From Defluviitaleaceae bacterium (GTDB taxonomy: Bacteria > Bacillota > Clostridia > Lachnospirales > WQUN01): a stretch of DNA of 64,000 nucleotides. The notes under the pieces were generated by a model. That model was not told the DNA's origin, did not search any database, and worked only from the letters and a program-made list of their open reading frames with translations. The position numbers and the translations under genes were made by a program. Location: contig WRGY01000127.1 in the NCBI GenBank assembly GCA_009786925.1, positions 113,010-177,009 on the forward strand. Direction: 5' to 3'. Below are positions 36,025 through 45,415 of this stretch, piece by piece; the stretch's first letter is position 1, and the number at the start of each line of letters is the position of its first letter.

Positions 36025-37599
36025 ATGATTGATATATCGGTTAATGGGTTAAATAAATATTATGGCTCAAATCATGTGCTTCGTGGTATCACCTTTGAAG
36101 TTTATAAGGGTGAAAAGGTTGGACTATTGGGCAAAAATGGTTCAGGTAAAACAACACTCTTTAAAGTTGTTGCCGAGGATGAGCCTTATGACAGTGGTAG
36201 CATATCAAAGGCATCGGGCAAAAAAGTAGAGATTCTTGCACAGATGCCGATATTTGGCGAAAACGACACGGTGGACGATGTTCTGCGTTCGTCATTCGCA
36301 GATATTGCAGAAATACATGAGTCCATGAAGAAAATCGAGGGCGACGGCAATCCGTCCGTTTTGAAGCGTTATGGCAAGCTGATGGACGAGTATGAGCGGC
36401 TTGGCGGGTATGATGTAGAAACAAAAATAGAAAAAATATGTAATGGAATGGGTATTGGCGAAAATATGCGGCATGGGTTGTTTAGCTTACTAAGTGGAGG
36501 TGAAAAAACCAGAGTCAACTTGGCGCGCATTCTTCTCCGCGATTGCGATATTCTATTGCTCGACGAGCCGACCAACCACCTTGATTTGGACTCTTTGGAG
36601 TGGCTGGAAAATTTTATTAAAAAGTTTTTGGGGACGGTTGTGATTATTTCTCATGACCGAGTTTTCCTTGATAATGTGGTGAGTCGGATTATCGAAATCG
36701 AAGATGGCGAAGCTAATTTTTATTCAGGCAATTATACTTTTTATGCAGAAGAAAAAGAGCGACGCTATCAAACCCAAGCAGAGCAGTACAAACAGCAACA
36801 GCGTAAAATTGGACAACTGGAAACGGCAATCAAACGGCAACGTGTGTGGGCGGCAATAAATCCATCAAATTCAAGCTTGGCTAAACGCGCTCTGGCTATG
36901 GAAAGGCGCATCGAGCAGATGGAAAAGGTGGACAAGCCCACCACATCACGGAAAATGGCAGAGGATTTTAACAGTGGAGGCCATGCGGCAAAAGTGGTTG
37001 TGTCGCTTGATTTGGTGCGGAAGTCCTACGGCTCCAATGTGATTATTGATGATGTCAGCCTTAGTATTGACAGGAATGAACGTATTGCCCTAATCGGCGC
37101 GAATGGATGTGGCAAAACCACTCTTTTGAAAATGATTATGGGTGAGGAAATGTGTGACAGCGGTACAGTCAAAGTGAGCAGTAATATTAAAATTGCGTAC
37201 ATGCCCCAAATCATTGTGTTTGACGATTCAAATGCAACGGTACTCGATACTCTGCGCAATGCCGCGCCGCTTCCCGAAGAAAAACTGCGAAGCATACTTG
37301 CACGCTTTAAATTTAAAGCACCGGATGTAATTAAAAAAGTCGGCAGTCTTTCGGGTGGCGAAAGAAGCCGACTAAAGCTCTGTTTACTCATGCAAAACCA
37401 AGCTAATTTTTTGATTCTTGACGAGCCGACAAACCATCTCGATATTGAATCAAGAGAGTGGATTGAGGATGCTATTGAAGATTTTAACGGCACGATGTTG
37501 TTTATTTCTCATGACCGATTTTTTCTGAGCAAATTTGCTACAAAAATATGGAGCATGAGTGGAGGCGGGGTCAAATACTGCCACGATGAAGCATGGTAA
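36025..37599 (+). CDS. ABC-F family ATPase (possible ribosomal protection / antibiotic resistance type)
   Basis: Two ABC domains: GLLGKNGSGKTTL...LSGGEKTRVNLARIL and ALIGANGCGKTTL...LSGGERSRLKLCLLM; no TM segments. Confidence 0.93.
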   Translation: MIDISVNGLNKYYGSNHVLRGITFEVYKGEKVGLLGKNGSGKTTLFKVVAEDEPYDSGSISKASGKKVEILAQMPIFGENDTVDDVLRSSFADIAEIHESMKKIEGDGNPSVLKRYGKLMDEYERLGGYDVETKIEKICNGMGIGENMRHGLFSLLSGGEKTRVNLARILLRDCDILLLDEPTNHLDLDSLEWLENFIKKFLGTVVIISHDRVFLDNVVSRIIEIEDGEANFYSGNYTFYAEEKERRYQTQAEQYKQQQRKIGQLETAIKRQRVWAAINPSNSSLAKRALAMERRIEQMEKVDKPTTSRKMAEDFNSGGHAAKVVVSLDLVRKSYGSNVIIDDVSLSIDRNERIALIGANGCGKTTLLKMIMGEEMCDSGTVKVSSNIKIAYMPQIIVFDDSNATVLDTLRNAAPLPEEKLRSILARFKFKAPDVIKKVGSLSGGERSRLKLCLLMQNQANFLILDEPTNHLDIESREWIEDAIEDFNGTMLFISHDRFFLSKFATKIWSMSGGGVKYCHDEAW

Positions 37600-38566
37600 A
37601 GGGGACAAAGTTCTTTCCGTTAAACGGTAGGCCTTTTGCGATTTGTTGCAAAGTGTCTACGGCGAGCCTACCCATGCCATAGAAATCCTGAAAAATCGTA
37701 GCGACCGGAGGCGTTGTATATTCCAACGCCTTTAGTCCGTCAAAACCAATCAGCGCGATGTCCTTACCTGCCACCAAACCTTCTTCTTTAATAGCACGCA
37801 ACGCTCCGAGTGCCATGAGGTCACTGGCTGCGTATATTGCCGTAATATCCTTGTGGATTTGCAATATTTTTTTTGTGTTTGCATAAGCAATATCCTCCAC
37901 AAAATCACCGGGGATGATATGTATATCATCCAACATGTGACGGCGGGCGGCAGAGATAAAGCCGTTTTCGCGCTGTTTGGTGACTTCGGAGGCGGGGTGG
38001 CCGAGTATGTGGCAGATTTTCTTGTGGCCTTTTGACACGAGCAGGTCTACCGCATCCGATGAGGCTTTTTCGTTGTCAGTTGTTACAAAGGCGGTGTGCG
38101 CACCTTCGCGCTCCACATCTATGAGGACTGTGGGGATGGTGCTTTCCAACAAGGCTTCAAGATAGGGGTCATCGTCACCTACCCCTTGCACGATGGCACC
38201 CATCAATGAATGATGCTTGCAAAACTCAACATAGGTTTGCTTAAACTGCTTAATCTGCGGAGTGGTGAATATAATCAGCTCCTGTCCGATTTCACAGGCG
38301 CGAGCATGTGTCCCGCTTAACAGGCGGAACATATGCTCATCGAAAGTGTTGTGCGTGTTTAGGTCTTTTACGATTAGCCCAAGGTAGGGTTTTCGCCCGC
38401 GAGAAAGCTCTACGGCAGATTTGTTTGGGATATAGTCCAGTTCCTTTGCCGCAAAAAAAATTCTTTCCTTTGTCACATCGGAGATTTCTGCGTAGTTGTT
38501 AAAGGCTTTTGAGACTGCGGAGATACTCACTCCCGCACGCATTGCTACATCTTTTATCGTTGACAT
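37571..38566 (-). CDS. LacI-family transcriptional regulator
   Basis: MSTIKDVAMRAGVSISAVSKAFNNYAEISDVTKERI...LMALGALRAIKEEGLVAGKDIALIGFDG. Confidence 0.95.
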   Translation of the reverse strand: MSTIKDVAMRAGVSISAVSKAFNNYAEISDVTKERIFFAAKELDYIPNKSAVELSRGRKPYLGLIVKDLNTHNTFDEHMFRLLSGTHARACEIGQELIIFTTPQIKQFKQTYVEFCKHHSLMGAIVQGVGDDDPYLEALLESTIPTVLIDVEREGAHTAFVTTDNEKASSDAVDLLVSKGHKKICHILGHPASEVTKQRENGFISAARRHMLDDIHIIPGDFVEDIAYANTKKILQIHKDITAIYAASDLMALGALRAIKEEGLVAGKDIALIGFDGLKALEYTTPPVATIFQDFYGMGRLAVDTLQQIAKGLPFNGKNFVPFTMLHRGSI

Positions 38567-38584
38567 GATTTATACTCCTATAAA

Positions 38585-40036
38585 TTACGAATGTTTTCTT
38601 CTAAGCCATACAAACGCACCGATTGCAATAAATATAAGGGGCAAGCCACCCATGCTAATCCCGCCGATGATATTAGCCTCGCTTGCTGTTATCAAAAGTG
38701 GCATTTGGCCGGGTGGTACACGCCCCGGTATCCAAATGCTCGGTGGCTGGTCTGTCATCCACTGCAATGAGTTAAGCACAAAAAGCCAGTTTGCCTCGCC
38801 GATATAGGCATTGTACCATGGGTCGATAAAGTCAAAGCTGTTAGTCACTACCAAATGCGTATAATACGCCGTTCCGTCTAAGAAAATCCTGTCAGTAACC
38901 GCAAGGGCAAGCGGAAAAGACCCGCCGATATCCGACGGATGGCGTGCCGCAGTCTCAGCCTCCGAGCCTACCCCGCGTGAAAACGCACTGTCTGTAGTAT
39001 GCCAAATCGGCTCTATATCCAGAGTCGTGCGACGGACACTGTTAACCCGCATTTCTGTGGCAAGGAAGGGGATGATGTTTGTAAAGCCGCGGAGATTTTC
39101 GTTGATTGGATGTGGGGTTAGGTTTGGTACGATATACGGAACGCGCCCGGGAAATATATAATTTCCGTCCACTTCAAATATAAAATTGCCTGTGACATAA
39201 AGGCCATATGCATCCAATACGCTTGCGAGATTTGGCGTAGCGTCTTGCACATGGTCAAGCGCGAAAAATGCTCGCCCCTCTTCTTCTAAAAATGTAAGCA
39301 CCCTTGCTGCTTTTGGCTCTGTCCAGTCACGAGACGGCATGGGAATAAAGAGAATATCCGCATCTTCAGGGATTTCTTGCAATACGAGATTAACCTCTCG
39401 CAGTTCAAAATTTTCTGATTCCAAAAAAGAAACAAACTGCGGCGGGAGTGGGAGTTCTCCACTTCCCATTACATAATAAACCACAGTGGCCGCACCCTGT
39501 GTCACATGATGGATGGCCCTTGTGATTTCGCGTTCGATATTATAGCTTGTTATACGCATGATTTGTCCCGTGAATGGGTTGATGTCAAAATCAACCATCT
39601 CATGAGACTGTACCACGCGAATCGCATCGGCAGATTCTACCACGACGCTATGGCTGGGGATACCGCCTTCTATACCTGCATCCGCCGCAAAACGATGTAC
39701 CAATGCAGGGTTTAGCATGGGGTCGCGTTGCTCGATGGTGATATAAGAACTCGCCGCATCGTATTCTGTGAGCAAGTGGCTGATAATCCGTGACATTTCT
39801 GCAAGCCCGCCGGGCAACTCCTGCCCTACCCCTGCAATAAGTGTAATTGTAATATCCTGCTCCAGCTCATCCAAAAAACCACGGCTCTGCTCCGTAAGCG
39901 TAAAAATCCTCTGGGTGGTCAAGTCAAGATTTCTATCAAACTCACCCGCGAGCAAGTTTGCCAACACAAAAATAACAATGGCAAAAAGCACCATTACAGT
40001 AGAAAAAGTCCCATATCGAAAGCGTTTGTCAAACAT
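38585..40036 (-). CDS. GldG-like ABC-type auxiliary membrane protein
   Basis: N-terminal TM, LDLTTQRIFTLTEQSRGFLDELEQDITITLIAG, C-terminal TM; next to ABC permease and ATPase. Confidence 0.85.
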   Translation of the reverse strand: MFDKRFRYGTFSTVMVLFAIVIFVLANLLAGEFDRNLDLTTQRIFTLTEQSRGFLDELEQDITITLIAGVGQELPGGLAEMSRIISHLLTEYDAASSYITIEQRDPMLNPALVHRFAADAGIEGGIPSHSVVVESADAIRVVQSHEMVDFDINPFTGQIMRITSYNIEREITRAIHHVTQGAATVVYYVMGSGELPLPPQFVSFLESENFELREVNLVLQEIPEDADILFIPMPSRDWTEPKAARVLTFLEEEGRAFFALDHVQDATPNLASVLDAYGLYVTGNFIFEVDGNYIFPGRVPYIVPNLTPHPINENLRGFTNIIPFLATEMRVNSVRRTTLDIEPIWHTTDSAFSRGVGSEAETAARHPSDIGGSFPLALAVTDRIFLDGTAYYTHLVVTNSFDFIDPWYNAYIGEANWLFVLNSLQWMTDQPPSIWIPGRVPPGQMPLLITASEANIIGGISMGGLPLIFIAIGAFVWLRRKHS

Positions 40037-40900
40037 CTAACGCCACCTCCTTTTTTCGATTACATTGACTGTGAGATAAATAAAAAGCGCGGCGAATGAA
40101 ATATAATAGACGATGTCACTAATCCTCACAGCACCTCTCGCAAAAAAATCAAAGCGATTGAAAATAGAAAACCACAGAAGCACCCGCACGATGATTCCGT
40201 CAAATATCAAGTTATTGTACATATAAAGTCCACCCGCAACCGCCAGGCCAATAACACCGACAATCACCGCCGCCCATATTTTGCGAGTGGAGTTATACCA
40301 AACTGCAACCACAGCGGCAATCACAAAAATCACAAACATAAACGATGCAAAGGTAGAAACAGGCATACTGACTGCAATCGCATCAATCAAAAACATAACA
40401 AAAATCGCACCCATGCTCCCCACAGCCGCGATGATTTGGCTTTCTGTAAGCACAGAAACAAAAACCCCAACCGCAATACATGCCGCACCCAAAAGCACAA
40501 ACCCGATATAAGTCCCCACAATCTGTGCAACAGGCAACTCACCATAACTAAGCAATAACAGCGGCATTACAATCGTGGCAATCACACCAATCAAAAAAAG
40601 AGAAAGCGCGGCAAAAAACTTGCCCAAAACAATCCCCGTGACTGTGAGCGGACTTGTAAAAAGTAGCTGGTCGGTTTTTTGACGTATTTCCTCGGAAAAA
40701 AGTCGCATAGTCAGCACAGGCACAAGTATAAAAAAGAACACCGTGACATTGGCCAATACAAAGTGAAAATTCCCATCCAGACTGCGCACATTTAGCAGTG
40801 TAAAAAAAATCCCGATAAGCAACAACAAAAACGCTAAAAAAACATAGCCCATCATATTTGTAAAATATGTGCGCATTTCTTTCTTATATATCGCTAACAT
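40037..40900 (-). CDS. ABC-2 type permease (GldF-like)
   Basis: MLAIYKKEMRTYFTNMMGYVFLAFLLLLIGIFF...RQKTDQLLFTSPLTVTGIVLGKF. Confidence 0.87.
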   Translation of the reverse strand: MLAIYKKEMRTYFTNMMGYVFLAFLLLLIGIFFTLLNVRSLDGNFHFVLANVTVFFFILVPVLTMRLFSEEIRQKTDQLLFTSPLTVTGIVLGKFFAALSLFLIGVIATIVMPLLLLSYGELPVAQIVGTYIGFVLLGAACIAVGVFVSVLTESQIIAAVGSMGAIFVMFLIDAIAVSMPVSTFASFMFVIFVIAAVVAVWYNSTRKIWAAVIVGVIGLAVAGGLYMYNNLIFDGIIVRVLLWFSIFNRFDFFARGAVRISDIVYYISFAALFIYLTVNVIEKRRWR

Positions 40901-41843
40901 TTTCTACCTCCGTACCGGTAAGTGAAAGGAAAACCTCTTCGAGTGACATTTCGTTAGATTTCATCATCAGGATAGGCAGACCATGCCTCACACATGCGTG
41001 AAAAATCACCTCGCGGATGTCCGCGCCATCCTCACCGTTTAGTATTAATTCTACCGTGCCTTCTTCCCTTGACTCCCCAAAACCCAATGAGTCAATCATC
41101 GGCACATCACCAAATGCGGCGGCGGCATCCTCGCGATTGCATTTTAAGCGCACCTGCATTTGCCCTTTTTGTAAGCCCTCCGAAAGCCCTTCCGGTGTAC
41201 CATGTGCCACGATTTTGCCCTTGTTGATTATCATAACGCGGTCGCATACGGCACTTACTTCTTGCATAATATGGCTGGACAAAATCACGGTATGCCGCTC
41301 CCCCAGCCGTTTCACCACATCTCTCATCTCGATAATCTGCTTTGGGTCCAGCCCAATCGTAGGCTCGTCCATGACAATAACCTTTGGCTCACCAATCATA
41401 GCCTGCGCCAATCCGACACGCTGCCTATACCCTCGCGACAGGTTTTTTATTAGTCTGCTCTCCATATCCAAAATACTAACCTGCTCCATCACATGCGTGA
41501 GCATTTTTTTTCGCTCCTTGCGCACCCGCTTTATATCCGCAACAAAATTAAGGTATTCTCGTACACGCATGTCGCCATATACAGGCGGCGTGTCCGGCAA
41601 ATACCCTATGTTGGCTTTTGCCATCTCAGGCTCTGCCAATATGTCAATCCCATTAATACTAACCTCCCCCGAGGAAGCCGCTATATATCCTGTCATTATA
41701 TTCATCGTCGTGGTCTTTCCTGCCCCGTTCGGCCCCAAAAACCCTACGATTTCGCCTGCGTCGATTGTAAAGCTCAAATCATCAATCGCCTTACGCACAC
41801 CGTATCTTTTTGTCAAATTGCGTACCTCAATCAAAAAAATCAC
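40884..41843 (-). CDS. ABC transporter ATP-binding protein
   Basis: GFLGPNGAGKTTTMNIMTGY, LSRGYRQRVGLAQAMIGEPKVIVMDEPTIGLDP. Confidence 0.95.
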   Translation of the reverse strand: MIFLIEVRNLTKRYGVRKAIDDLSFTIDAGEIVGFLGPNGAGKTTTMNIMTGYIAASSGEVSINGIDILAEPEMAKANIGYLPDTPPVYGDMRVREYLNFVADIKRVRKERKKMLTHVMEQVSILDMESRLIKNLSRGYRQRVGLAQAMIGEPKVIVMDEPTIGLDPKQIIEMRDVVKRLGERHTVILSSHIMQEVSAVCDRVMIINKGKIVAHGTPEGLSEGLQKGQMQVRLKCNREDAAAAFGDVPMIDSLGFGESREEGTVELILNGEDGADIREVIFHACVRHGLPILMMKSNEMSLEEVFLSLTGTEVENVSDI

Positions 41844-41892
41844 TCCATTCGAATTGAAGAGATTATATCATGCAAGCCAAATACAGCAAACA

Positions 41893-41935
41893 AAAACCGC
41901 TCCGACCCTTTAAACATATGGGTCGGAGCGGTTTT
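41893..41935. terminator. Bidirectional terminator
   Basis: AAAACCGCTCCGACCC-N11-GGGTCGGAGCGGTTTT, 16-bp perfect stem. Confidence 0.85.
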
Positions 41936-41999
41936 GACCAAAACATCTATTATCCTCTGGCGGGCAACTCGAATGCATCCAACTCCTCCAGCACTATCG

Positions 42000-42272
42000 T
42001 CAAAATAAATCGCTGTGCGTTCCTGTGCGTGTTAATTCCAAAATCAACTCTTTATCCTTAACCTTATAAATCAACAGCCAATCAGGGGTTATGTGTAACT
42101 CTCTATGCCCCTTATAATCGCCCTTTAAGGCGTGGTCAAGATATTTCGGCGGTATAGGTTGCTCGGCAGATAAGATGTCAAGCACTTCCTCAAACAGCCG
42201 TGTATCGTAACCACGCTTTTTGATTGTCTTGTAATCTCTCTTGAAACGTGCGGAGTATCTAATCGTCAGCAT
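42000..42272 (-). CDS. YafQ-like RelE-superfamily toxin
   Basis: MLTIRYSARFKRDYKTIKKRGYDTRLFEEVLDILSAEQPIPPKYLDHALKGDYKGHRELHITPDWLLIYKVKD. Confidence 0.93.
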   Translation of the reverse strand: MLTIRYSARFKRDYKTIKKRGYDTRLFEEVLDILSAEQPIPPKYLDHALKGDYKGHRELHITPDWLLIYKVKDKELILELTRTGTHSDLF

Positions 42273-42531
42273 CTAAATCCTCCATCAGTTCCTTTACGCT
42301 ATGAAATTGCCTGCTCATGTTGCGACCCATGTTTACATCTTGAATCGCCGCAAGGGTTTCTTCATTGGGGATATTTAACCTCATCTCAAAAGGAATCCCT
42401 CTCGAACGTACTGTTTGCCGTAAAAACACGGTAAGGGCTGTAGACATATTTAGCCCTAATTCATTAAAAATTTCTTCCGACTGCTTTTTTAAGTCTGCAT
42501 CAATACGGACGTTTAGATTTGTGGTTGCCAT
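42259..42531 (-). CDS. RelB/DinJ-like antitoxin
   Basis: MATTNLNVRIDADLKKQSEEIFNELGLNMSTALTVFLRQTVRSRGIPFEM; overlaps the toxin start. Confidence 0.94.
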   Translation of the reverse strand: MATTNLNVRIDADLKKQSEEIFNELGLNMSTALTVFLRQTVRSRGIPFEMRLNIPNEETLAAIQDVNMGRNMSRQFHSVKELMEDLDADD

Positions 42532-42866
42532 AGTTTCAACTCCTATTCATTAAGGCCTTAGTAATAGTATATCCAATTCGTTGCAAAATGCCAACACGAA
42601 TTTATACGTTTGCTTTACGTTGTCATTGCGAACAAATGAATCATTGCAATTCACAAGCCCCATTCTCAAACATGAGAATAACCACAATTTCAAGGCAAAA
42701 TCCCAAGTTTGGCATATACGGGATAGCCTTATTTTTTTCGCTAGGGCGTGTAGCCACTATCAAGAGTTGAGAAAATAAATTATAATGACCATATGGAGAT
42801 AAATGAAGAACTTATCATTAAACCCCAATTAGAAATTTTTGACTATGAAGAAACCGCCTGCAAACT

Positions 42867-43598
42867 TTATGAAGTGATAGAAGCTTCATACATCCCGATA
42901 ACCTTTTCTGTCTCACCAAAGGCAATCTGTTTGCCTTTGTCCATCCATAATACCTTGTTGCACAATTGTTTTATTTGTGAAAGTGAATGGGAAACGAAAA
43001 TCGTAGTTGCTCCGTTTGCAATGATTTCTTTCATCCTTGCTTCGCTTTTGCGCTTAAATGAGCCGTCACCGACACTTAGCACTTCATCAAGTATTAATAT
43101 GTCAGGCCGCACTAAGCAAGCAATCGAAAATGCTAATCGCGCACGCATACCCGATGATAGTTGCTTAAAAGGTCTTTCTTGAAAATCTTCCAGCTCTGCA
43201 AAACTGATAATATCGGCATAAGTTTCATTCATAAACTCGCGGGTGTAACCCATTAGCGCACCCCGCAAAAATGTGTTCTCGCGTACAGTCATTTCTCCGT
43301 CAAAGCCTGTGCCAAGCTCCAACAGTGCGCCTATTGTACCCTTCACTGCTAATGTACCTTTTTTAGGTTGCATGATTCCCGACACTGCTTTAAGCAAAGT
43401 AGATTTGCCTGCACCGTTGTTTCCGATAATGCCTAAAAAATCTCCACTTTGCAGCTCAAAGCTAATATCCTCCACTGCCCAAAACTCTTTAGCCTTATAT
43501 TTCCCTTTCACTTTTTGGATAACATAATCCTTTAGTCCGATATTTTTCAAATCACCGATGAGATAGCTGATACCAACATTGTTTACTCGTACCGTCAT
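42867..43598 (-). CDS. Polysaccharide/teichoic acid export ABC transporter ATP-binding protein (TagH/RfbE-like)
   Basis: FLGIIGNNGAGKSTLLKAVSGIMQPKKGTLAVKGTIGALLELGTGFDGEMTVRENTFLRGALMG. Confidence 0.93.
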   Translation of the reverse strand: MTVRVNNVGISYLIGDLKNIGLKDYVIQKVKGKYKAKEFWAVEDISFELQSGDFLGIIGNNGAGKSTLLKAVSGIMQPKKGTLAVKGTIGALLELGTGFDGEMTVRENTFLRGALMGYTREFMNETYADIISFAELEDFQERPFKQLSSGMRARLAFSIACLVRPDILILDEVLSVGDGSFKRKSEARMKEIIANGATTIFVSHSLSQIKQLCNKVLWMDKGKQIAFGETEKVIGMYEASITS

Positions 43599-43610
43599 CT
43601 TAATATCCCC

Positions 43611-44390
43611 TTACATATAATAAATAAAGCGATAGTTAAACCTTTTATAGAAAAAAGACCCTATGGCCAGAGCAACAAATGCAGAAAGACCACAAGAGAG
43701 CCAAATGTACCAAGACGGGATAACCCCATATAAAACAATAAGCCTAAAAAAATGGATGTGCGAAAATATCGGATTAAGTAAAAACAATCGTTGCACAGTT
43801 ATAGAAAATCCATCAATACTATAAAAAATAGCTGATAGCCACATCACAAGCAATGTGAAAATATCATATAAATATTGCACATCTCTAAAAAACACATACA
43901 ATGCCGAAAGTATCAACCCGACCCCTATATTAAACACAGTCAATGTAATAATCGGATATAAAAGAAAAATAAATTTCCAATGAAACGGAACGCCATCGAC
44001 GGCGGCAAAAATAAAAAACATAACAAGCATAAGCCCAAAATTCATGAGTGATGCTACATTCTTTGATAATAAAAATAGATATTTTGGTACTTTTATTTTT
44101 GAAATTATGCCTCTATTGCCCAACAGTGATTGCATACCTTGGCTTGTGGATTCTTTAAAAAACGAAAATATTTTTATCCCCGCGAAAACATAAATTACAA
44201 AATGAGGCATCTCACGTCCAAAAAAATTAATAAATATTAAAGATATGACTAACAAATGAAGCAATGGCCCGAGCATACTCCAGGCCATCCCCAAAATTGT
44301 GCGTTTATATCTCTTTTTAAAATCACGCTTTACAAGCTCTTCGAAGAGAAAATTATATTTTTGCCAACGTGTAACTATTGGTGAGAGCAT
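43611..44390 (-). CDS. Polysaccharide export ABC transporter permease (TagG/RfbD-like)
   Basis: LVKRDFKKRYKRTILGMAWSMLGPLLHLLVISLIF...; precedes the ATPase. Confidence 0.9.
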   Translation of the reverse strand: MLSPIVTRWQKYNFLFEELVKRDFKKRYKRTILGMAWSMLGPLLHLLVISLIFINFFGREMPHFVIYVFAGIKIFSFFKESTSQGMQSLLGNRGIISKIKVPKYLFLLSKNVASLMNFGLMLVMFFIFAAVDGVPFHWKFIFLLYPIITLTVFNIGVGLILSALYVFFRDVQYLYDIFTLLVMWLSAIFYSIDGFSITVQRLFLLNPIFSHIHFFRLIVLYGVIPSWYIWLSCGLSAFVALAIGSFFYKRFNYRFIYYM

Positions 44391-44395
44391 GAATA

Positions 44396-44812
44396 TTAAT
44401 CCTCCAAATTCCAAATCCAATATATTGATTTATCAATAAGGCAATCCAGCAAGAATGCAACTCGACCGGGCGTGGAATCATTTTCCGAGATATAAAAACT
44501 ACCGCATAGCCCATTATCCTCATCATGAGTAATCGCAAAATCAAATTCCGGGTATATGGATTCTATATTTTTAGCAATACGCTTCATTGCTTCTTGCACA
44601 TTGGCATTAAGACTTATAGATTTATCAAATTCAAGCTTTATGCAAATTCCTTGGTCAGCCAGCAAAACCTTGTACATATAGTAATTGAAGGAAACAGGCG
44701 TTGACATACAATTGTTTTGTTCATCAACCTCCCATTTTAATGAAATAGGCATGGTTAGGCTTAGTTGCTTAATCACATCACTAAAGAATGCTGTCGCAGA
44801 TGCTACTATCAT
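44396..44812 (-). CDS. Hypothetical protein in the glycan operon (138 aa)
   Basis: ORF with GGGGATAAGGAT RBS-like sequence inside the 22-bp repeat. Confidence 0.6.
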   Translation of the reverse strand: MIVASATAFFSDVIKQLSLTMPISLKWEVDEQNNCMSTPVSFNYYMYKVLLADQGICIKLEFDKSISLNANVQEAMKRIAKNIESIYPEFDFAITHDEDNGLCGSFYISENDSTPGRVAFLLDCLIDKSIYWIWNLED

Positions 44813-44826
44813 ATCCTTATCCCCTT
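44805..44826. repeat. 22-bp direct repeat, left copy, flanking the TA cassette
   Basis: ACTATCATATCCTTATCCCCTT. Confidence 0.98.
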
Positions 44827-44827
44827 G

Positions 44828-44855
44828 TTGATAGTTTTTTTGAAAGTGGTATAAT
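44828..44855 (+). promoter_or_regulatory. SigA-type promoter of the TA cassette
   Basis: TTGATA-N16-TATAAT. Confidence 0.75.
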
Positions 44856-44880
44856 GTGGGCGTTAGGAGGTGCCTTAGTT

Positions 44881-45105
44881 ATGGTAAAAACGAAAAATAT
44901 TAATATTGAGATTGCTCAAGATATATACGAAGATATATTAAACCACTCCCAACTTTTTGGGTTTAGCATATCTGAATTTGCTGTCGATGCACTGCGAGAG
45001 CGGTTGGAGTATCTTGAGGACGTTAATGCACTGCGCAACAGAGATAAAAAGGAGCCTCGTGTTTCATGGGAAAAAGTCCAAAAAGATGCAGGACTGTTGC
45101 TATGA
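44881..45105 (+). CDS. Antitoxin of a RelE-type TA module
   Basis: MVKTKNINIEIAQDIYEDILNHSQLFGFSISEFAVDALRERLEYLED...; ATGA overlap with the toxin. Confidence 0.75.
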   Translation: MVKTKNINIEIAQDIYEDILNHSQLFGFSISEFAVDALRERLEYLEDVNALRNRDKKEPRVSWEKVQKDAGLLL

Positions 45106-45365
45106 GATATACACTGGAGTGGGAGCGGAGAGCTGAAAAAGAATTTAGAAAGTTGGACAAATTGACCCAAAGGCAAATCCAAAAATTTCTAAATGAGGTT
45201 GCAGAAAGTGATAATCCAAGACAAAATGGATATGGATTAAAATATGAGTTGTCGGGATTTTGGAGATATGATATTGGCTCATATCGCGTTATTTGTGAAA
45301 TTGAAGACGAAATACTTGTGGTAGTAGCTGTAAGGGTTGGCCACAGAAGAAATGTATATAAATAA
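45102..45365 (+). CDS. RelE/ParE-family toxin
   Basis: MRYTLEWERRAEKEFRKLDKLTQRQIQKFLNEVAESDNPRQNGYGLKYELSGFWRYDIGSYRVICEIEDEILVVVAVRVGHRRNVYK. Confidence 0.93.
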   Translation: MRYTLEWERRAEKEFRKLDKLTQRQIQKFLNEVAESDNPRQNGYGLKYELSGFWRYDIGSYRVICEIEDEILVVVAVRVGHRRNVYK

Positions 45366-45393
45366 TTACTAAAGTTGAAAGAATGGAGGCTTG

Positions 45394-45415
45394 ACTATCA
45401 TATCCTTATCCCCTT
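45394..45415. repeat. 22-bp direct repeat, right copy, flanking the TA cassette
   Basis: ACTATCATATCCTTATCCCCTT. Confidence 0.98.

Noticed and set aside
41844-42540. DinJ/YafQ module as a repeat-flanked cassette like the second TA
   Set aside because: No direct repeats found at its borders; looks like an ordinary chromosomal TA module.
42793-43182. 129-aa plus ORF
   Set aside because: Mostly antisense to the TagH-like ATPase; only ~75 bp are outside, and no recognisable domain.
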